DNA of 26,170 nucleotides, from positions 1 to 26,170 of the forward strand of contig CAYFNH010000026.1 in the NCBI GenBank assembly GCA_964344435.1, read 5' to 3'. The DNA comes from Thiopontia sp964344435. GTDB taxonomy: Bacteria; Pseudomonadota; Gammaproteobacteria; GCF-002020875. A program made the position numbers and the translations under genes. Positions 24,452-26,170 of this stretch are shown one piece after another (position 1 is the first letter of the stretch; every line of letters starts with the position of its first letter). Under the pieces are notes generated by a model, which was not told the DNA's origin, did not search any database, and saw nothing but the letters and a program-made list of their open reading frames with translations.

Positions 24452-25708
24452 ATGGACAAGCTAAGAATTGTAGGTGGAAAACCGTTGCGAGGGCGTGTCC
24501 GTATCTCCGGTGCCAAGAATGCGGTGTTACCAATCCTGGCTGCCTCCCTGTTGGCGGAGAGTCCGGTCTCCATCCGTCGCGTACCACAGCTGCGGGATGT
24601 CAGCACCATGATGAGTCTGCTCTCCGCGATGGGGGTAGGGGTAATCCTGGAAGATGCCAACGGTCTGGGGGTGGATGCTGCCAATATTCCCAATCCGGTT
24701 GCCGAATACGACCTGGTCAAGACCATGCGCGCCTCGATACTGGTGTTGGGCCCCCTGCTGGCGCGAGTGGGAGAGGCGCGGGTCTCGTTGCCGGGTGGCT
24801 GCGCCATCGGAGCGCGTCCGGTCAACCTCCATGTGGACGGGTTGCGGGCGATGGGAGCAGAGGTGGAGATCGAGCAGGGCTATATCCATGCAACGGCAAA
24901 ACGGTTGAGAGGGGCGCATATATTGCTGGACTCGGTGACGGTGACCGGTACCCAGAATCTGATGATGGCGGCAGCCCTGGCCGAGGGAAAGAGTACGCTG
25001 GAGAATGCGGCACGGGAACCGGAGGTGGTGGATCTGGCCAACTTCATCAATGCGATGGGGGGCAAGGTGTTCGGGGCAGGCAGTAGCACCATCGAGATCG
25101 AGGGGGTCAAGGCGCTGCGAGGGGTGGAGTACAGTGTGATCGCAGACCGCATCGAGAGTGGCACCTATCTGGTGGCGGCGGCCATTACCGGAGGGGCGGT
25201 AGAGCTGATGGATACCGATCCGCTGTTGTTGGAGTCGGTGCTGCTCAAGCTGGAGGAGGCGGGGGCGCGAATTGAGAGCGAAGCGGGGCGAATTGCGCTT
25301 GATATGGAGGGGAGAAGGCCGCAGGCGGTGAGCTTCACCACCGCACCTCACCCCGCTTTTCCCACCGATATGCAGGCACAGTTCATGGCGCTGAACTCCA
25401 CTGCAGCGGGTAGTGGAATGATCTCCGAGACCATCTTCGAGAACCGGTTCATGCATGTGCCCGAGCTGCAGCGAATGGGGGCGAACCTGCAGATCAACGG
25501 TCATACCGTGGTGGTGAAAGGGGTTGAGCAGCTGACTGGAGCACGGGTAATGGCGACCGACCTGCGCGCCTCTGCCGGACTGGTGCTGGCGGCTCTGGCG
25601 GCACACGGTGAGTCCCTGATCGAACGCATCTACCATATCGATCGTGGTTATGAGACGATTGAAGAGAAGTTGATGCAGTTGGGGGCGGAGATCGAACGGC
25701 TGCCCTGA
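24452..25708 (+). CDS. murA: UDP-N-acetylglucosamine 1-carboxyvinyltransferase MurA
   Basis: The 418-residue enzyme catalyses the first committed step of peptidoglycan synthesis, adding enolpyruvate from PEP to UDP-GlcNAc. The opening MDKLRIVGGKPLRGRVRISGAKNA (read in sections) carries the catalytic Lys in GAKNA. The active-site Cys is Cys117 in GGCAIGARPVNLH, the fosfomycin-reactive position, so the enzyme should be of the sensitive type. PTDMQAQFMAL and the DLRASAGLVLAALAA end are conserved. GAGGGGGTGAG precedes the ATG. Confidence 0.97.
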   Translation: MDKLRIVGGKPLRGRVRISGAKNAVLPILAASLLAESPVSIRRVPQLRDVSTMMSLLSAMGVGVILEDANGLGVDAANIPNPVAEYDLVKTMRASILVLGPLLARVGEARVSLPGGCAIGARPVNLHVDGLRAMGAEVEIEQGYIHATAKRLRGAHILLDSVTVTGTQNLMMAAALAEGKSTLENAAREPEVVDLANFINAMGGKVFGAGSSTIEIEGVKALRGVEYSVIADRIESGTYLVAAAITGGAVELMDTDPLLLESVLLKLEEAGARIESEAGRIALDMEGRRPQAVSFTTAPHPAFPTDMQAQFMALNSTAAGSGMISETIFENRFMHVPELQRMGANLQINGHTVVVKGVEQLTGARVMATDLRASAGLVLAALAAHGESLIERIYHIDRGYETIEEKLMQLGAEIERLP

Positions 25709-25744
25709 TGCTGCCAATATTGAACTACCACCAAGGAGTACACC

Positions 25745-26020
25745 ATGATTCCACTGATTCCGGTCACCATTGCCGCTGTCGTCTCCACGGCAACTGCCAT
25801 CTATCTGGACAAGCGCAAGCGTGAGGCAGTGAAGGGGCTAGATCACTCCAGCGAAGAGCAAGAACCGGGGCAAGTGCTCTCGGTAATCTCCAAACTGAAG
25901 CAAAAGGCAGCTGCTCGTAACAGTGAGCTCGAGCAGATCAAGCGACAGCTGGCGGAGCACAGCAAGTTGTTGCAGGCGCATGAGGAGCTGCTGAAACGTC
26001 AGGAAAAATCGTTGCCATGA
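25745..26020 (+). CDS. Small membrane-anchored coiled-coil protein, unknown function
   Basis: A 91-residue protein I cannot assign. An N-terminal hydrophobic helix (about 2-20) is followed by a basic stop (DKRKREAVK), an acidic turn (about 33-42) and a predicted coiled coil rich in Lys, Glu and Leu (about 47-90). AAGGAG at 25733-25738 is well placed before the ATG, which supports translation. It starts 36 bases after murA and may be read from the same message. The layout resembles small membrane-tethered scaffolds, but nothing specific can be said. Confidence 0.75.
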   Translation: MIPLIPVTIAAVVSTATAIYLDKRKREAVKGLDHSSEEQEPGQVLSVISKLKQKAAARNSELEQIKRQLAEHSKLLQAHEELLKRQEKSLP

Positions 26021-26170
26021 GTGGATACAATATTGGATAGGCTGGGAGGCTCATGCCAGTGATACTGGGGACAATGGTCAACTGGTGCGGGTGCCCCAAT
26101 GTACCGATGAGTTGATTCACTGGTGTCCCAACGTTGAAGAGGTAAAACTCACGTAGCCCCATAAAACACT
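26021..26170. other. Intergenic tail without an identified gene
   Basis: Only two minor things are visible: an imperfect direct repeat, GGTGCCCCAATGT (26090-26102) and GGTGTCCCAACGT (26122-26134), and a 20-codon frame at 26053-26115 with GGGAGG upstream. Neither is enough to name a feature. Confidence 0.3.

Noticed and set aside
24527..25717. Open frame of 396 codons opposite murA
   Set aside because: It is a shadow of a fully conserved murA, rich in His and Arg as antisense readings often are.
26053..26115. Twenty-codon frame with a good ribosome binding site and a WCGC motif
   Set aside because: Too short and unsupported; nothing in the sequence confirms translation.
26090..26134. Imperfect direct repeat with a 32-base period
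   Set aside because: Only two units with 11 of 13 matches; not a CRISPR or a clear tandem array.

Overview
The window reads as an ordinary chromosomal segment of a gammaproteobacterium. The evidence is the rplU-rpmA-obgE-proB block and the linked lpt/kds/rpoN and mla/murA blocks, an arrangement characteristic of that class. The moderately high GC, the hemerythrin and the large phosphorelay kinase would suit a free-living or symbiotic sulfur oxidiser of the Chromatiales type, but that placement is inference. No rRNA, tRNA, CRISPR array, prophage or intact transposase gene was seen.

Layout. (1) 78-3905: a two-component set made of a lone receiver protein on the + strand, convergent with a NarL-type regulator that is translationally coupled to a hybrid kinase with HisKA, ATPase, receiver and Hpt domains. 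(2) 3974-4741: a clear sigma70 promoter, a leader hairpin, rplU, rpmA and an intrinsic terminator. (3) 4774-4938: a 165-bp transposase-less element with GTAA...TTAC ends and a perfect 8-bp target duplication, inserted just before obgE. (4) 4957-7102: obgE and proB. (5) 7103-7483: a non-coding stretch holding a second structured repeat of about 244 bp, followed by a bacteriohemerythrin. (6) 7880-10805 (- strand): mgtE, a metal-type MerR regulator overlapping it by one base, and a metal-efflux-type permease behind a MerR-style promoter with a 19-bp spacer. (7) 10840-18970 (- strand): yrbG-like exchanger, kdsD, kdsC, lptC, lptA, lptB, rpoN, hpf and PTS enzyme I in transcription order. The genes that usually lie between hpf and enzyme I (ptsN, hprK, rapZ, EIIA, HPr) are absent. 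(8) 18992-25708 (+ strand): a short DUF72-like gene, mlaFEDCB, a YadG/YadH-type ABC exporter and murA. A final small membrane/coiled-coil gene and an uninformative tail follow.

Most of regions 7 and 8 serves the cell envelope. KdsD and KdsC make Kdo, LptA/B/C move LPS outward, Mla keeps phospholipids out of the outer leaflet, and MurA starts peptidoglycan synthesis. RpoN, HPF and enzyme I are the regulatory genes commonly linked to them. I found no obviously new multi-gene system. The points most worth a second look are the two non-coding mobile-type elements, the MerR-type promoter with an apparently leaderless start, the palindromic -10 shared by two divergent genes, and the gutted PTS locus.
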